Of a stretch of 64,000 nucleotides of DNA, positions 48,701 to 57,474 are shown piece by piece. Below the pieces are notes generated by a model. The model saw only the letters and a list, made by a program, of their open reading frames with translations. It ran no database searches and had not been told where the DNA came from. Location of the stretch: NCBI GenBank assembly GCA_035222895.1, contig JAVYIG010005321.1, positions 62,001 through 126,000 of the forward strand. The letters run 5' to 3'. Position numbers and translations under genes: made by a program. Position 1 is the first letter of the stretch, and each line of letters starts with the position of its first letter. The stretch is from Strongylocentrotus droebachiensis. Lineage: Eukaryota; Echinodermata; Echinoidea; Camarodonta; Strongylocentrotidae.

Positions 48701-50843
48701 AAAGGGTACATGGTTATTTGTCTACATCAATAACCTACTTCTTGTAATGGCCAAAATTAAACTGATTGAATCTTTGCGCAGCATAAAACGTACGACCATT
48801 CGGTACAATGGTTTGAAAATCAGACTATTACTTACTGTATAACTAATAGTCGTTATTTTCCCACTTAAAGACATTTTCAAGCCCCCTTTTTTGGGAAGTT
48901 CTAACTTAGTATTATCTTTCAAATGCCGTTGGAATGTAACCTTTTCTTCTTCTTTTTTTTTTTTTTTTTGGGGGGGGGGGGGCCTGCAAATTGTACATAG
49001 TACCTTAGAGACTTCTGATAAAGTAAGCGTTAGGCGCTATATAAGCAAGGATAATTATTATTTAAGGGTCACACTGAGAATGGGGAAATAAAGACAACAA
49101 TGGACCAACCACAAGATAAATTGTATTTGATCAGTATGAACACATATCTTTTGGAAAAAAAACGAAAGGAAGTATTGTTCCGGAGAAGGATAATTGCCTA
49201 GGACTTCGAACTTTATACACAATGCACGTACGGCATAGCCATCTTTGTATGTACGCCATAGTTAGTTGGGTTTTCCCAAAATGGAGAAAAAAATCTTTAT
49301 GATTCAATGGGTGTTTATTCAAAACGGGTCACGAGAAGCTATACAAATACGAAATGAGATCATCAATTATTGTCATCTATTATACAAAACGAAGGAGGTT
49401 ACCGATGCGGAGAAGTACAATAACTGGGACCGTCATCTTTGCATGTTACGAAACAACCCTCGCATATTAGTGTATGTCATGATAATGTTACGAAACTATT
49501 CGATAGTGGGGTATTCCCCCAAAAAAATTATTCATGTAATCGGGATGTAGCAAGAAATGCGAATGTTGAGGCAGCGAAATGGAAGGAAATTTCATTATCA
49601 CATTCTTCTAATAGCATCACGTGTCTAATATATTGAGTAGTAAGAGTCATTTTAGTGACTGCATGTTGAAAGAGATAGTACAAATTAAGAAAAGAAGTAT
49701 ATCATTATATCATTACTTTTGTTTAAAAAGCAATGCCACCTTTTTGTGTGTATGCATCTAATGTGACTCTGGAGCATTTTAACACATTTTTGCATATACC
49801 CCATGTCTTTAACATAGCAAAAAACACAATTAATGTGATTGTAAAACTCCATCGTTAACTTTCAAAAGTGCAAAAGGCCTAATCTGTTCTATTCCTTTGT
49901 AGTTATTTTAGTATCTCGATTAATTTATTTTGTTTCTGTCATGTTTTAAGTGTGTGTTTTTAGTGTAGTAATTCAGTATTTATTTTTTAAATAACTTGTA
50001 ATAAATATTGTATAATTCAAATAGTGATATGTTTACAAAATATATGTTTAATTTTAATTTTACATGTATTGTTAATGTTTGTATTATTATATTTATATTT
50101 TCATTCTCTTATTGCAGGGCTTTCTTGAAAAGCAGGTCAAATGGCTTGCTGTGGAACTGAATGAAATTACCCGGTTGAAAGAAATCATGAATAAATAAAT
50201 CAAATAAAGTATACATGTAAATAGACCTTTTTCTAGATTCAGGGTATTCTACAGACATTACTTTAATGGCAGCACAGCTAAAGCCAGGGTAATAATCTCC
50301 AAGTTTGGAAGCGCTTAGTGATTGTAATAAGCGCTATATAAAAACTGAGTATTATTATTAATAATAATAATAACAGTGGGTTCTTGTATAGCGCTCAAGT
50401 CAGTCAGATTTGACCCTTATCACGCTCCCGATCATTACACTGGCTTTAGCACGGCTGCCATACGGCGCTCTAGCATTTCAAGGAATAAATTCCTACCAGG
50501 TACCCATTTACTTCACCTGGGTGAAGTGTGGCAAATGTAGATCAATGTCTTGCCAAAGGACATTAGTAGTATTACTTCAGATTTGCGTATTCTGCCAGAT
50601 CTGCCGCTCACAATGCCTAAACAAACAACAATAAAAATGTGGTAGAAATTACCTTTCTCGTCCAGTTGCCAGGCGTATGATATCTTTGTAGGAACCAGTG
50701 CCACATTCAAAAGACGTCTTGTTTTCATCGAGCACATTCAGAAAGCCCAGCGGGATCACCCCGGCGGTAGCCGACGACATCTGTCCAGAGAAGCCGAAAA
50801 GAACGAGAATAAGTAGCGAGAAGCAGATTGGCGATCGCACCAT
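39406..50843 (-). CDS. TNFR-like single-pass receptor with ZU5, UPA and Death domains (whole gene, 6 coding exons)
   Basis: Joined exons 50843-50653, 46101-45929, 45634-45454, 44572-43507, 42680-42483 and 39765-39406 give a 722-residue open frame. All introns are GT-AG and the phases fit (2, 1, 2, 0, 0). Seen order: signal peptide (about 1-27); TNFR cysteine module (C47-C91) plus a partial second (C95, C109, C118); stalk rich in T, S, P and Y; membrane helix 159-179 followed by RKR; linker; ZU5 (about 287-442); UPA-like region (about 452-603); Death domain (about 619-703). In known families ZU5-UPA-DD forms one supramodule (UNC5, PIDD), and TNFR-DD proteins are death or p75-type receptors. 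I infer a cell-surface receptor signalling through the Death domain. Closest concept: p75NTR/UNC5-like chimera; no orthologue is asserted. The ATG has a favourable context (A at -3, G at +4). UTRs and polyA site were not located. Confidence 0.86.
39811..39935. mobile_element. Short element inserted in the hexamer array
   Basis: The 125-base insert begins TCAATGGCGAATCCAGGATT and ends GTGGATCCGCGCATGA; the ends form an imperfect inverted repeat (GGCGAATCCA / TGGATCCGCG). Hexamer sequence resumes on both sides. Confidence 0.6.
39936..41600. repeat. GAGTAA/GAGTCA hexamer array in the last receptor intron
   Basis: About 1.66 kb of GAGTAA with GAGTCA and GGGTAA variants. A composite block (ATTAGAAGTAGGAGTAAT, then AGAGAAGGAGTAAGGG) recurs about eight times, at roughly 39973, 40782, 40890, 41000, 41123, 41290, 41420 and 41505. 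More units lie at 39771-39810, directly against exon 6. Both strands stay open for hundreds of codons only because the unit is six bases. Confidence 0.93.
41908..42409. mobile_element. TTAA-flanked MITE, copy 3 (intact, in the last receptor intron)
   Basis: This 502-bp copy has both terminal inverted repeats and TTAA on each side (41904-41907, 42410-42413). It lies in the receptor gene's last intron, between exon 5 and the hexamer array. It provides the reference that shows how the 4.9-kb copy was interrupted. Confidence 0.83.
42483..42680 (-). CDS. Receptor gene exon 5: UPA-like region
   Basis: Acceptor TTTCATCAG precedes 42680 and donor GTAGGT follows 42483; both boundaries are phase 0, and the exon is 66 codons. 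The peptide (AIPIRNIVRCC through IAFDLQDQQN) has alternating hydrophobic strands (YFVTFSLRP, LPISIAFDL) expected of the second half of UPA. A MITE (42723-43045) ends only about 42 bases upstream of this acceptor in the transcript sense. A downstream donor (GTTTAT, 8 bases further) is possible but would break the phase. Confidence 0.78.
42723..43045. mobile_element. MITE with AATAAGGGAGTTTACAGATA ends
   Basis: Perfect 20-base terminal inverted repeats bound a 323-bp element. Internal motifs (GGGCAGATAAAGGTCATTTG TACC, GATGAATACTGGATATG, GAAGCACATCCAGG) recur at 62135-62345. It lies in receptor intron 4, about 42 bases from the exon 5 acceptor. Confidence 0.78.
43050..43506. other. Receptor intron 4 remainder
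   Basis: AT-rich intron sequence without recognised repeats. Confidence 0.4.
43507..44572 (-). CDS. Receptor gene exon 4: juxtamembrane linker, ZU5 domain and start of UPA
   Basis: This 1066-bp exon follows acceptor TTTATAAG and ends ATG|GTAAGC. The linker holds a helical LVRQKYEALLQRLSNVF segment and acidic stretches. ZU5 starts at GWFTSRGGVL (residue 287), continues VFLEIPPGAIPE, the signature ZU5 strand-turn, and ends at RTPHFSKYACSGC. HFS lies at 433-435. The UPA-like part begins near LNCYIVDTIKDSWHRV, resembling the UNC5/ankyrin UPA pattern. The 193-residue open frame on the opposite strand of this exon (44030-44611) is its antisense shadow. Confidence 0.88.
45110..45295. repeat. Dispersed repeat related to 12915-13080
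   Basis: AAAAAGGTTGTCAGGTAG, GCATAGCCATTGCGTTGC and CAAAACAATCTTTGT parallel GTTGTCATGAAGG, GCATAGTCATTGTGTTGC and CAAAACAATCCTTAC in the other copy. Located in receptor intron 3. Confidence 0.5.
45297..45445. mobile_element. GGGCCC-ended MITE adjacent to the exon 3 donor
   Basis: GGGCCCGTTTCCTTAAAC and GTTTTATGAAACAGGGCCC are terminal inverted repeats. The interior CCAATCAGA and TTCAGTAGCTTATAAC are shared with 62346-62469. The element starts 8 bases into intron 3 in the transcript sense. Confidence 0.75.
45454..45634 (-). CDS. Receptor gene exon 3: stalk and transmembrane helix
   Basis: Acceptor CTTCTGCAG precedes 45634; donor GTAAGC follows 45454. The exon encodes a 37-residue stalk (residues about 122-158) rich in T, S, P, Y and acidic residues, then a hydrophobic helix GTSLGIIVTLSIGTIAIVLIA (159-179) with RKR as a positive-inside stop-transfer. 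A MITE of the GGGCCC-ended family (45297-45445) starts 8 bases inside the intron after this donor. Confidence 0.85.
45929..46101 (-). CDS. Receptor gene exon 2: TNFR cysteine-rich module
   Basis: Acceptor CCCGTACAG precedes 46101 and donor GTAAAT follows 45929. The exon reads HVCKPCSQCPCG, then CSSTTDTECT, the hallmark TNFR repeat. C47-C67, C70-C83 and C73-C91 give the canonical 1-2, 3-5, 4-6 pairing. C75 is an extra cysteine where most TNFR repeats have proline (CPPG). C95, C109 and C118 look like a shortened second module, with NQT (103) and NCS (117) sequons. The single complete module is far fewer than the usual three or four in vertebrate TNFRs. Extracellular ligand binding is inferred. 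Confidence 0.87.
46110..47010. other. Receptor intron 1, left part
   Basis: A TTCAAA-headed dispersed repeat (46115-46210) followed by AT-rich sequence without recognised features. Confidence 0.4.
47085..47186. mobile_element. MITE fragment, inverted partner of 27060-27195
   Basis: Contains TCCTTTTAAGGCACTGGCAT, TGACGTCACATTGCCTTAAA and GCAGTCCACGTTCTCG, the reverse complement of the 27.1-kb copy. It abuts the element at 47187. Confidence 0.6.
47187..47893. mobile_element. 707-bp element with TACTGTAAGCATGCGTGACC ends
   Basis: TACTGTAAGCATGCGTGACC A and its complement at 47873-47893 are perfect inverted repeats; TA lies at each edge. The interior holds repeated TAAACGAGGATTTC / TAAATGAGGATTTC / TAAACGGGTACTC motifs near the left end. 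No coding capacity seen. Lies in receptor intron 1. Confidence 0.7.
47894..50100. other. Receptor intron 1, right part
   Basis: AT-rich; includes a T/G homopolymer run (48950-48982) and a CR1-like tail fragment (about 49020-49070, GCGCTATATAAGC). Nothing else recognised. Confidence 0.4.
50260..50365 (+). mobile_element. SINE/CR1-like tail, first of a tail-to-tail pair
   Basis: GGCAGCACAGCTAAAGCCAG, GGAAGCGCTTAGTGATTG, AAGCGCTATATAAAAACTG and an ATT/TAA tail running into the next, opposite copy. Confidence 0.6.
50366..50590 (-). mobile_element. SINE in reverse orientation, second of a tail-to-tail pair
   Basis: On the minus strand: GGCAAGACATTGATCTACAT, CACTTCACCCAGGTGAAGTA, GGGTACCTGGTAGG, GCTAAAGCCAGTGTAATGAT and GAGCGCTATACAAGAACCC, then TTATTATT. 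It shares its ATT tail with the preceding copy. Confidence 0.6.
50653..50843 (-). CDS. Receptor gene exon 1: signal peptide and first TNFR cysteine
   Basis: The exon begins at ATG 50843 and ends before donor GTAATT (GT at 50652-50651), phase 2. It encodes MVRSPICFSLLILVLFGF and a small-residue segment ending SATA, a typical cleavable signal peptide. Next come an NKT glycosylation site (residue 41) and C47, the first cysteine of the TNFR module. The split codon AG|C restores a serine just before HVCKPC in exon 2, so one cysteine module is divided by this phase-2 intron. Intron 1 is long (about 4.5 kb) and holds SINE and MITE insertions. Confidence 0.85.
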
Positions 50844-50899
50844 TTTGAGGACTTGTATGGACTACAGTTATAAAATAAAAATGGGCGAATATAAATGGA

Positions 50900-53500
50900 A
50901 CATTTAGGTTTCTAGATTTGTTGTATTAAGAACTTAGAGCTATCGTCGGAAGTCGTGTAAATTTCGAAATACTGTGTATTGTTTATGTATTCGTGATTGT
51001 CGGGGATTTCTTTTTTTTCTTCAAATCTGTCGAAATACGCAATAAGCCTCGCATGATTGGTGAGATCGAAAATACATTATGAGTCAAAGATTGTATACAA
51101 GTTATGAAGCAGTACCTGTCATTGCGAAACAAAAAGCATTTTAATGACAAAAAAGGAAAGGGTGATTTCGGTCAGTACATGATATTGCTATGGTGTAATG
51201 CATGATACGAGCCCGAGGTCACACAATAACGGACTGTACAGGTGGCGTGTACAAACGTTTAATTTGGAATACCTCTTACCTCTTACATGCTCTTTCTTTC
51301 CAATACGAAATCAAATAATGACTGAGTTACGTGTGAAAATAGTAACATGTTCTTGAAACATTATAGATTAATAAACATCAATCTTACTTTGGTAATAAAT
51401 TGATTTGTGCAAAAACAGAAGCAAATGCAGAGAAACAGGATGATGAAACTAAAGTTTGAGAGAAATCGGAGAAATCAGACAGTCAGTCAATCCAATGATA
51501 ACTCTCCTTTTCATCTTTTTAATCATGTATTGTATTTTATTGTATTGTATTTATTAAACTTCATTGATGTCATTCAATATTCTGTTTATAAACATATAAA
51601 TAACTTTACAATGTAATGTAACAAATCAATATTCTGTTTGGAAACATATATGTCATAAGCCAATTTACAATGTAATGTAAGAAATCAATATTCTGTAAAC
51701 ATATATACCGTTTTACAATGCAGTGTTTATAGCAAAAGAGATTGAAAATGATATCCAGCAGAAACATGTTGAGTCCAGTTTCTACTAAGCGCCTTTTCTA
51801 TTGGGTAGTAGTCATATTTTATTGTTATTGTTTCCCAAACAACATTAGCGATTTACGAGGATTTGTTTTCTGTTTTTAGACTTACCTTCATAATGAGAAG
51901 AGACGCCACTTTATATTCGTCCGAAATCAAAGTAAAACGGGGAAATCTTGCACGATATTTCCGTATAGACTGCGGAGTATTCTATACTGGAGAGTATGCC
52001 ATGCATGGATATTCCTTGAGAGTTAATAAAGGCGATGATAATCAGAGGGAGAAAATAAATTTCCGTGTTGGACTAATAATTCTTACGTCAAGACCTTTCT
52101 ATTTATATGACATTGTCTGCAGTACCTTCCGTCAGAAATACCAACAAGTCGTCTGCGAAATGCTTTATACTAGTGGGGATGCCTACTGAAAACGAAAGTA
52201 TCAATTCAAAATTTGGGATTTTTTAATTGATCTAAATACAGGATTTAGGTTTACGTCATAACTAAGTGCAATTACCGAGCAAGAGAGAAAATTCGAGATA
52301 ATCCCAGAACTGACATAAAATCAAAAACTCGGCCCCAGTGCAAAGTGCAAAGTTGTAAGACTCTGTCTGTGCTATTCATGCGAAGTTTTCTGTGATGTCA
52401 CAAAGGTTGTTCGTAGTCTGCAGATGAGAACCCATGTCCGAAGACTCAGCAAAGGTCACATAATATCAAGTTTGTAGATTTGAAATATTCTTGAGAATGT
52501 CTTTGTTTAAAAAGATGTTCTCAATGTTATCAAACATCGCTGTTAATATTCTATATCTGTTGGTACTGCAAATATTAAACATGATCAATACTGATTCTCT
52601 AAATACGACCTCTTTGTGAATAAATTGTCGAGCTGTCATATACCATCTTGTCCAGTTAATATTTATTTGCTTGTGTTCCAATTTTTTTTTCTTCTTATCT
52701 TTTGTACCATTCTATTTGTATTCTATATTTGAACTTGACATTTCAAACCAATTCGAAGCAAACCATTTTTGCTTTTATCCAGCAAAGACCATGACTTAAA
52801 CTATTATTAAGTGCACTTACCTTCTTGTAGTGAATGCCTGCTTTGGGAGCCTGGTTTCCCCTGGTTTAGACTCAACTCACGCAGTATAGTTTATGTACTT
52901 TCAAATTAGGGTCTGCGTTCCCAGACTAGGCTCGCGAAGCAGTGTGTGACGTCATTAAAGGGGGATTTCCCTCTCTACGTTGATCAGTAAATTTGTCAAG
53001 CGGGGTGCGATTTCAAATAGTTAAAATCCAATCATGTAATCTACCAAAGTCGGATGAAGTTGTGATGTATTTTGTCGCTTCTACTTGAATCTGATTCTCC
53101 CTAAAGTATTAATATTGAAAAAGCCTCTTTTGAAGAAAAAACCCGAAACAGACAGAAGCGTGTAGTCTTTCGAAATTTACAAGAAAGACAGGGATTTCAA
53201 TATAAATATAAATGGTATTGCACCACATTTTCTTTTTGGATGGGGAGGGGGATCGATCATCCTTGCCTTTATGTATATAACCGCAGCTTGCCGGTGGACA
53301 TCCGGGTTCTCCATAATATTCATTATATTATATTTTCTTTCAGGAACGTCACTGTATAAACTCAGCAAATTCGTATAAGGTTCCAGATTTTAGTTTCAGT
53401 TTCATTTTTCTACTGTTTCATATTTCACATATATATTTCACATTTTGCAATGATTTCACAAAGTAAATAGTAGTAGGTGAACATGAATTCTATCAAAAGG
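50900..53500. other. Intergenic region upstream of the receptor gene
   Basis: Should include the receptor promoter on the minus strand, but no clear TATA box or initiator can be picked out. A short local repeat TCAATATTCTGTTT...ACAATGTAATGTAA occurs about three times (51570-51720). A 108-codon open frame at 51863-52189 (+) lacks support. Confidence 0.35.
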
Positions 53501-53510
53501 GACCTCCCGA

Positions 53511-53559
53511 AACCCCCCCCCCCCCCCCCCCCCATACCCCCCCCCCCCCCCATAGTTAC

Positions 53560-53590
<31 letters not shown>

Positions 53591-53602
53591 ACACACAAAC
53601 AC
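53511..53602. repeat. Poly-C and CA repeat cluster
   Basis: Four C runs of 10-19 bases followed by a CA microsatellite; length likely unreliable in assembly. Confidence 0.85.
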
Positions 53603-53897
53603 ACACGCAAAGAAAGTGAGTGACTCACATAAGTGTTGATGAATGCATTATATTCAAAGACTGAACTAAAATTTGCCGGTGGAATATGGAGAGGCCCATA
53701 TATGGTGAAAACTATGCTTGTAAGCTTTAGACCCCAAACAAAGGAGATCACCATGCTTTTTTGGTGGGGGTGGGGTCTTTTTGTCTCTTTCTTCTTTTCC
53801 TTTTGTTTTGTTTCTATATTTTATCGGCATATTTTAATTTGAGAATCAGAAACTATACATTACGTTTGCCAGTTTGAAGGCAACTATATACCCCCTC

Positions 53898-53939
<42 letters not shown>

Positions 53940-54351
53940 CATGTTTATTTGTATATATATCCCTCTATCTCCCTCTCTTCATCTATCTATCTCTCTCTCT
54001 CTCTACCATCATTACTCTCATCTCGTCTTTCATTTTTACCCCTCTCTCTCTCCTTCTGTCTACCTTTATGTCTCTCCCCCTCTCTCTCTCTCTCTCTCTC
54101 TCTCTCAATCTCTATCTCTTTATCTCTCTCTTTGTATCTCTGTTTATGTCTCGCTTTGTCTCTCTCTGTCTATCTCTCTCTCTCTCTCTCTTTAGCCCCC
54201 CCCCCCCTCTCCATCTCCCCTTTCACTATCACCTCTCTCGCTCTCCCTCTCTCTCCCTGTCCCATCCTACTTTCACTTATCTCTGTTTCTGTCTCCTTTT
54301 CCCATCTCACTTTCACCTCTCTCTGTTTCTCTGTCTCTGTCTCTGTCTGTA

Positions 54352-54387
<36 letters not shown>

Positions 54388-54757
54388 CATGTTTATTTGT
54401 ATATATATCCCTCTATCTCCCTCTCTTCATCTATCTCTCACTCTCTCTACCATCATGACTCTCTTCTTGTCTTTCATTTTTACCCCTCTCTCTCCTTCTG
54501 TCTACCTTTATGTCTCTCTCCCCACTCTCGCTCTTCATCTCTCTCTCTCTCTCTCTCTCAATCTCTATCTCTTTATCTCTCTATTTGTATCTCTGTTTAT
54601 GTCTCTCTTTGTTTCTCTCTGTCTCTCTCTCTCTCCCTCTCCCCTCTCACTATCACCTCTCTGTGTCTCCCTCTCTCTCCCTGTCCCATCCTACTTTCAC
54701 TATTCTCTGTTTCTGTCTCCTTTTCCCATCTCACTTTCACCTCTCTCTGTCTCTCTG

Positions 54758-54797
<40 letters not shown>

Positions 54798-54964
54798 AAA
54801 ATTATGTGAATAAATATTTTAGAAAGAGATATTGCATGTTCAGATACAATCTCACTAGCCACAAGAGCCATCGATGAGTAGACTCGTCGACGCACCAGTA
54901 CGTGACGCCCTACTGATGTTATCATATATTTATTCATACTTCTTAACCGTTAATCTATGGCATG

Positions 54965-55098
54965 CGAGGGCCCGTTGCGATTGGTTCAAATCAATCGCAA
55001 GTTTGCAGTCTCTTATCTCTGATGTACATAATACATTGTACATTGATATCAATCGCAAATAAGTTGCGATAGATATCAACTTGTTGTAAAACGGGGCC
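54965..55098. mobile_element. MITE of the GGGCCC/TTGCGATTG family, copy A
   Basis: Begins GAGGGCCCGTTGCGATTGG and ends GTAAAACGGGGCCC; internal CAATCGCAAGTTTGCAGTC. The duplicated copy is at about 55852-55994 and a relative at 57296-57470. Confidence 0.6.
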
Positions 55099-55405
55099 CA
55101 AATTAACACTTTTATGTTCTTTTGAAACTTGTAACTGCACACATGACACACGTGTAAAACTTCATTGACACGTATGTAAAACTCAGGGCCATGTTTCTCT
55201 GTCTCTGTCTCTGTCTGTATCTCTCTCTCTCTCTTTCTCTGTCTTTCTCTCTCTCTCTCCATGTTTATTTGTATATATATCCCTCTATCTCCCTCTCTTC
55301 ATCTATCTCTCACTCTCTCTACCATCATGACTCTCTTCTTGTCTTTCATTTTTACCCCTCTCTCTCCTTCTGTCTACCTTTATGTCTCTCTCCCCACTCT
55401 CGCTC

Positions 55406-55440
<35 letters not shown>

Positions 55441-55635
55441 CTCTATCTCTTTATCTCTCTATTTGTATCTCTGTTTATGTCTCTCTTTGTTTCTCTCTGT
55501 CTCTCTCTCTCCCTCTCCCCTCTCACTATCACCTCTCTGTGTCTCCCTCTCTCTCCCTGTCCCATCCTACTTTCACTATTCTCTGTTTCTGTCTCCTTTT
55601 CCCATCTCACTTTCACCTCTCTCTGTCTCTCTGTG

Positions 55636-55676
<41 letters not shown>

Positions 55677-55851
55677 TATAAAATTATGTGAACAAATATT
55701 TTAGGAAGAGATATTGCATGTTGAGATACAATCTCACTAGCCACAAGAGCCACCGATGAGTAGACTCGTCGACGCACCAGTACGTGGCGCCCTACTGATG
55801 TTACCATTTATTTATTCATAATTCTTAACCGTTAATCTATGGCATGCCAGG

Positions 55852-55994
55852 GCTCTGTCGTACAAAGAGTTACGATTGATTCAAATCAATCGCAAGTTTG
55901 CAGTCTCCTATCTCTGATGTACATAATACATTGTACATTGATATCAATCGCAAATAAGTTGCGATAGATATCAACTTTTTGTAAAACGGGGCCC
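55852..55994. mobile_element. MITE of the GGGCCC/TTGCGATTG family, copy B
   Basis: AGGGCTCTGTCGTACAAAGA, CAATCGCAAGTTTGCAGTC and GTAAAACGGGGCCCAG. Carried along by the tandem duplication of the CT block. Its left end (CGTACAAAGAG) differs from copy A. Confidence 0.55.
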
Positions 55995-56130
55995 AGATTA
56001 TGTTCGTTTTAAACTTGTAGCTGCACACATGAATTATATTGAGGTTATCATGGTACACTTTAGAGGAAATGTTAATCATACAACTTTGTGTAAAACTCTA
56101 GTGACACGTAAATAAAACTCAGGGCCATGT

Positions 56131-57290
56131 CGCAGTCAAATATATCTATATCGTGTTTTTATTTCACCAAACTAATCATTACTTGCATAGTTACAAATAT
56201 AAAATAGAATAAATAAGTTTCATGAATCTAATTACAAAAACACTCTTCAACACTATGTATACAAATATAAAAAAGTATGTATTGAAATGTATTGAAATAG
56301 ACTCCTTTCTTCCGTGTAAAAATCTAAAAATAAAATACCACCATATTACATCTTTTCCCTGGGTAAAACTCGAGTTGCTGTCCAAAAAATTGTTTTGATA
56401 AAGTATTTCTCACATTATTCCCATCTTGATTATTCTCAACATTAAGTATTTGTACAACATAATTATTATTATAATTTAACATACGCAGCATTGTAATAAC
56501 ATAGATACTCCTACCTTGCATTATTTAAAGACGCATCTCAGTTATTGATTTGCAAATTTGATACGTTAGATAGAGACAAACTCTATCTCTTTTGTTTTGT
56601 TTATATTTTCTCTTCCCCATTATGTAAGCATTCAATGATGTGTAAAGAGGTCCTCTTTTGCATGTATTTCCACGCTTTTAATTTGTAACAGTTTGTATCT
56701 GACAATGTTTTGTTTACGATTTATGAAATAGACCGTGTGGCAAATAGACCATGTGCTGAACAATTAATCAAATAAAGTCTACTACTACTACTGTTACACA
56801 TTGCATTTAAAGTTCTCCAAAAATATAGGAAAAATAAATTATCATTATAGGTAAAGCTTTTATTTATTTCAGTTTCTTAATGGCATAATGCCCAAAATAC
56901 ATGAATACGAATCTCTATAGGGGAACAGTATATATACACACACAAATATCTAAAATTGTTCAACAAAGGACGCAATTTAATCAGTGCTCCTTTCGTTCAT
57001 GAGTTACGAAAAACACAACAGATATCAAATTTACAAGGGATGTGATTAATTTAGTTGCTAATATAGTTAACATAGTTGACAACTAAATTAGGCATATGCC
57101 TTGGAAGGCTTGGAAATTTGATGTGTTTTTTGTATTTTGTAACTGAAGAACGAAAGGAGCACTAATTGAATTGCGACCTTTGTTGAATAGTTTTAGATAT
57201 ACAAATTAATATGTCACATTTGTATGAGTTGTCATTGATTGTCATACCTTAATTATTTGCAAAAAATATGTATAAAATACCAATATTTAC
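56131..57290. other. AT-rich intergenic region
   Basis: Contains a possible inverted pair around 56960-57190 (CAACAAAGGACGCAATTTAA / TTGAATTGCGACCTTTGTTG; CTTTCGTTCATGAGTTACG / GTAACTGAAGAACGAAAGG), so 56957-57185 is probably another MITE of about 230 bases. No gene seen. Confidence 0.5.
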
Positions 57291-57295
57291 TCTGA

Positions 57296-57470
57296 AGGCC
57301 CCATCTTACAAAGAGTTACGATTGATCCAAATCAGTCGTATTAAATCCTCTAATCAATCGCAAGTTTGCAGTCCCCTATCTCATAGGTACACAGTTGCGA
57401 TTAATATCTACTCTTTTTTGTTTATTTGTATGATTAATATCTACTCTTTATAAAGCAGGGTCCAGATTGA
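57296..57470. mobile_element. MITE of the GGGCCC/TTGCGATTG family, diverged copy
   Basis: GGCCCCATCTTACAAAGAGT TACGATTGATCC at the left and TTTATAAAGCAGGGTCC at the right, with CAATCGCAAGTTTGCAGTC inside; a TTTGTTTATTTGTATGATTA-like segment duplicates ATTAATATCTACTCTTT. Confidence 0.5.
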
Positions 57471-57474
57471 CCCA

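Larger units (their letters stand above)
53880..56130. repeat. CT-rich block tandemly duplicated with its flank (period about 870-890 bp)
   Basis: A CT tract is present three times (about 53890-54330, 54330-54795, 55195-55680). The second and third copies also share a unique 300-500-base flank (TTATAAAATTATGTGAA, GATGAGTAGACTCGTCGACG CACC, AACTCAGGGCCATGT), making a tandem duplication of about 880 bases (54320-55195 and 55196-56130). All open frames are leucine/serine/tyrosine artefacts. Confidence 0.85.

Noticed and set aside
51863-52189. 108-codon plus-strand frame with an acceptor-like TTTTTAG before it
   Set aside because: No recognisable domain, no partner exon, and a second frame is also open after the same acceptor.
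53874-55704. Leu/Ser/Tyr-rich frames up to 243 codons
   Set aside because: CT microsatellite artefacts.
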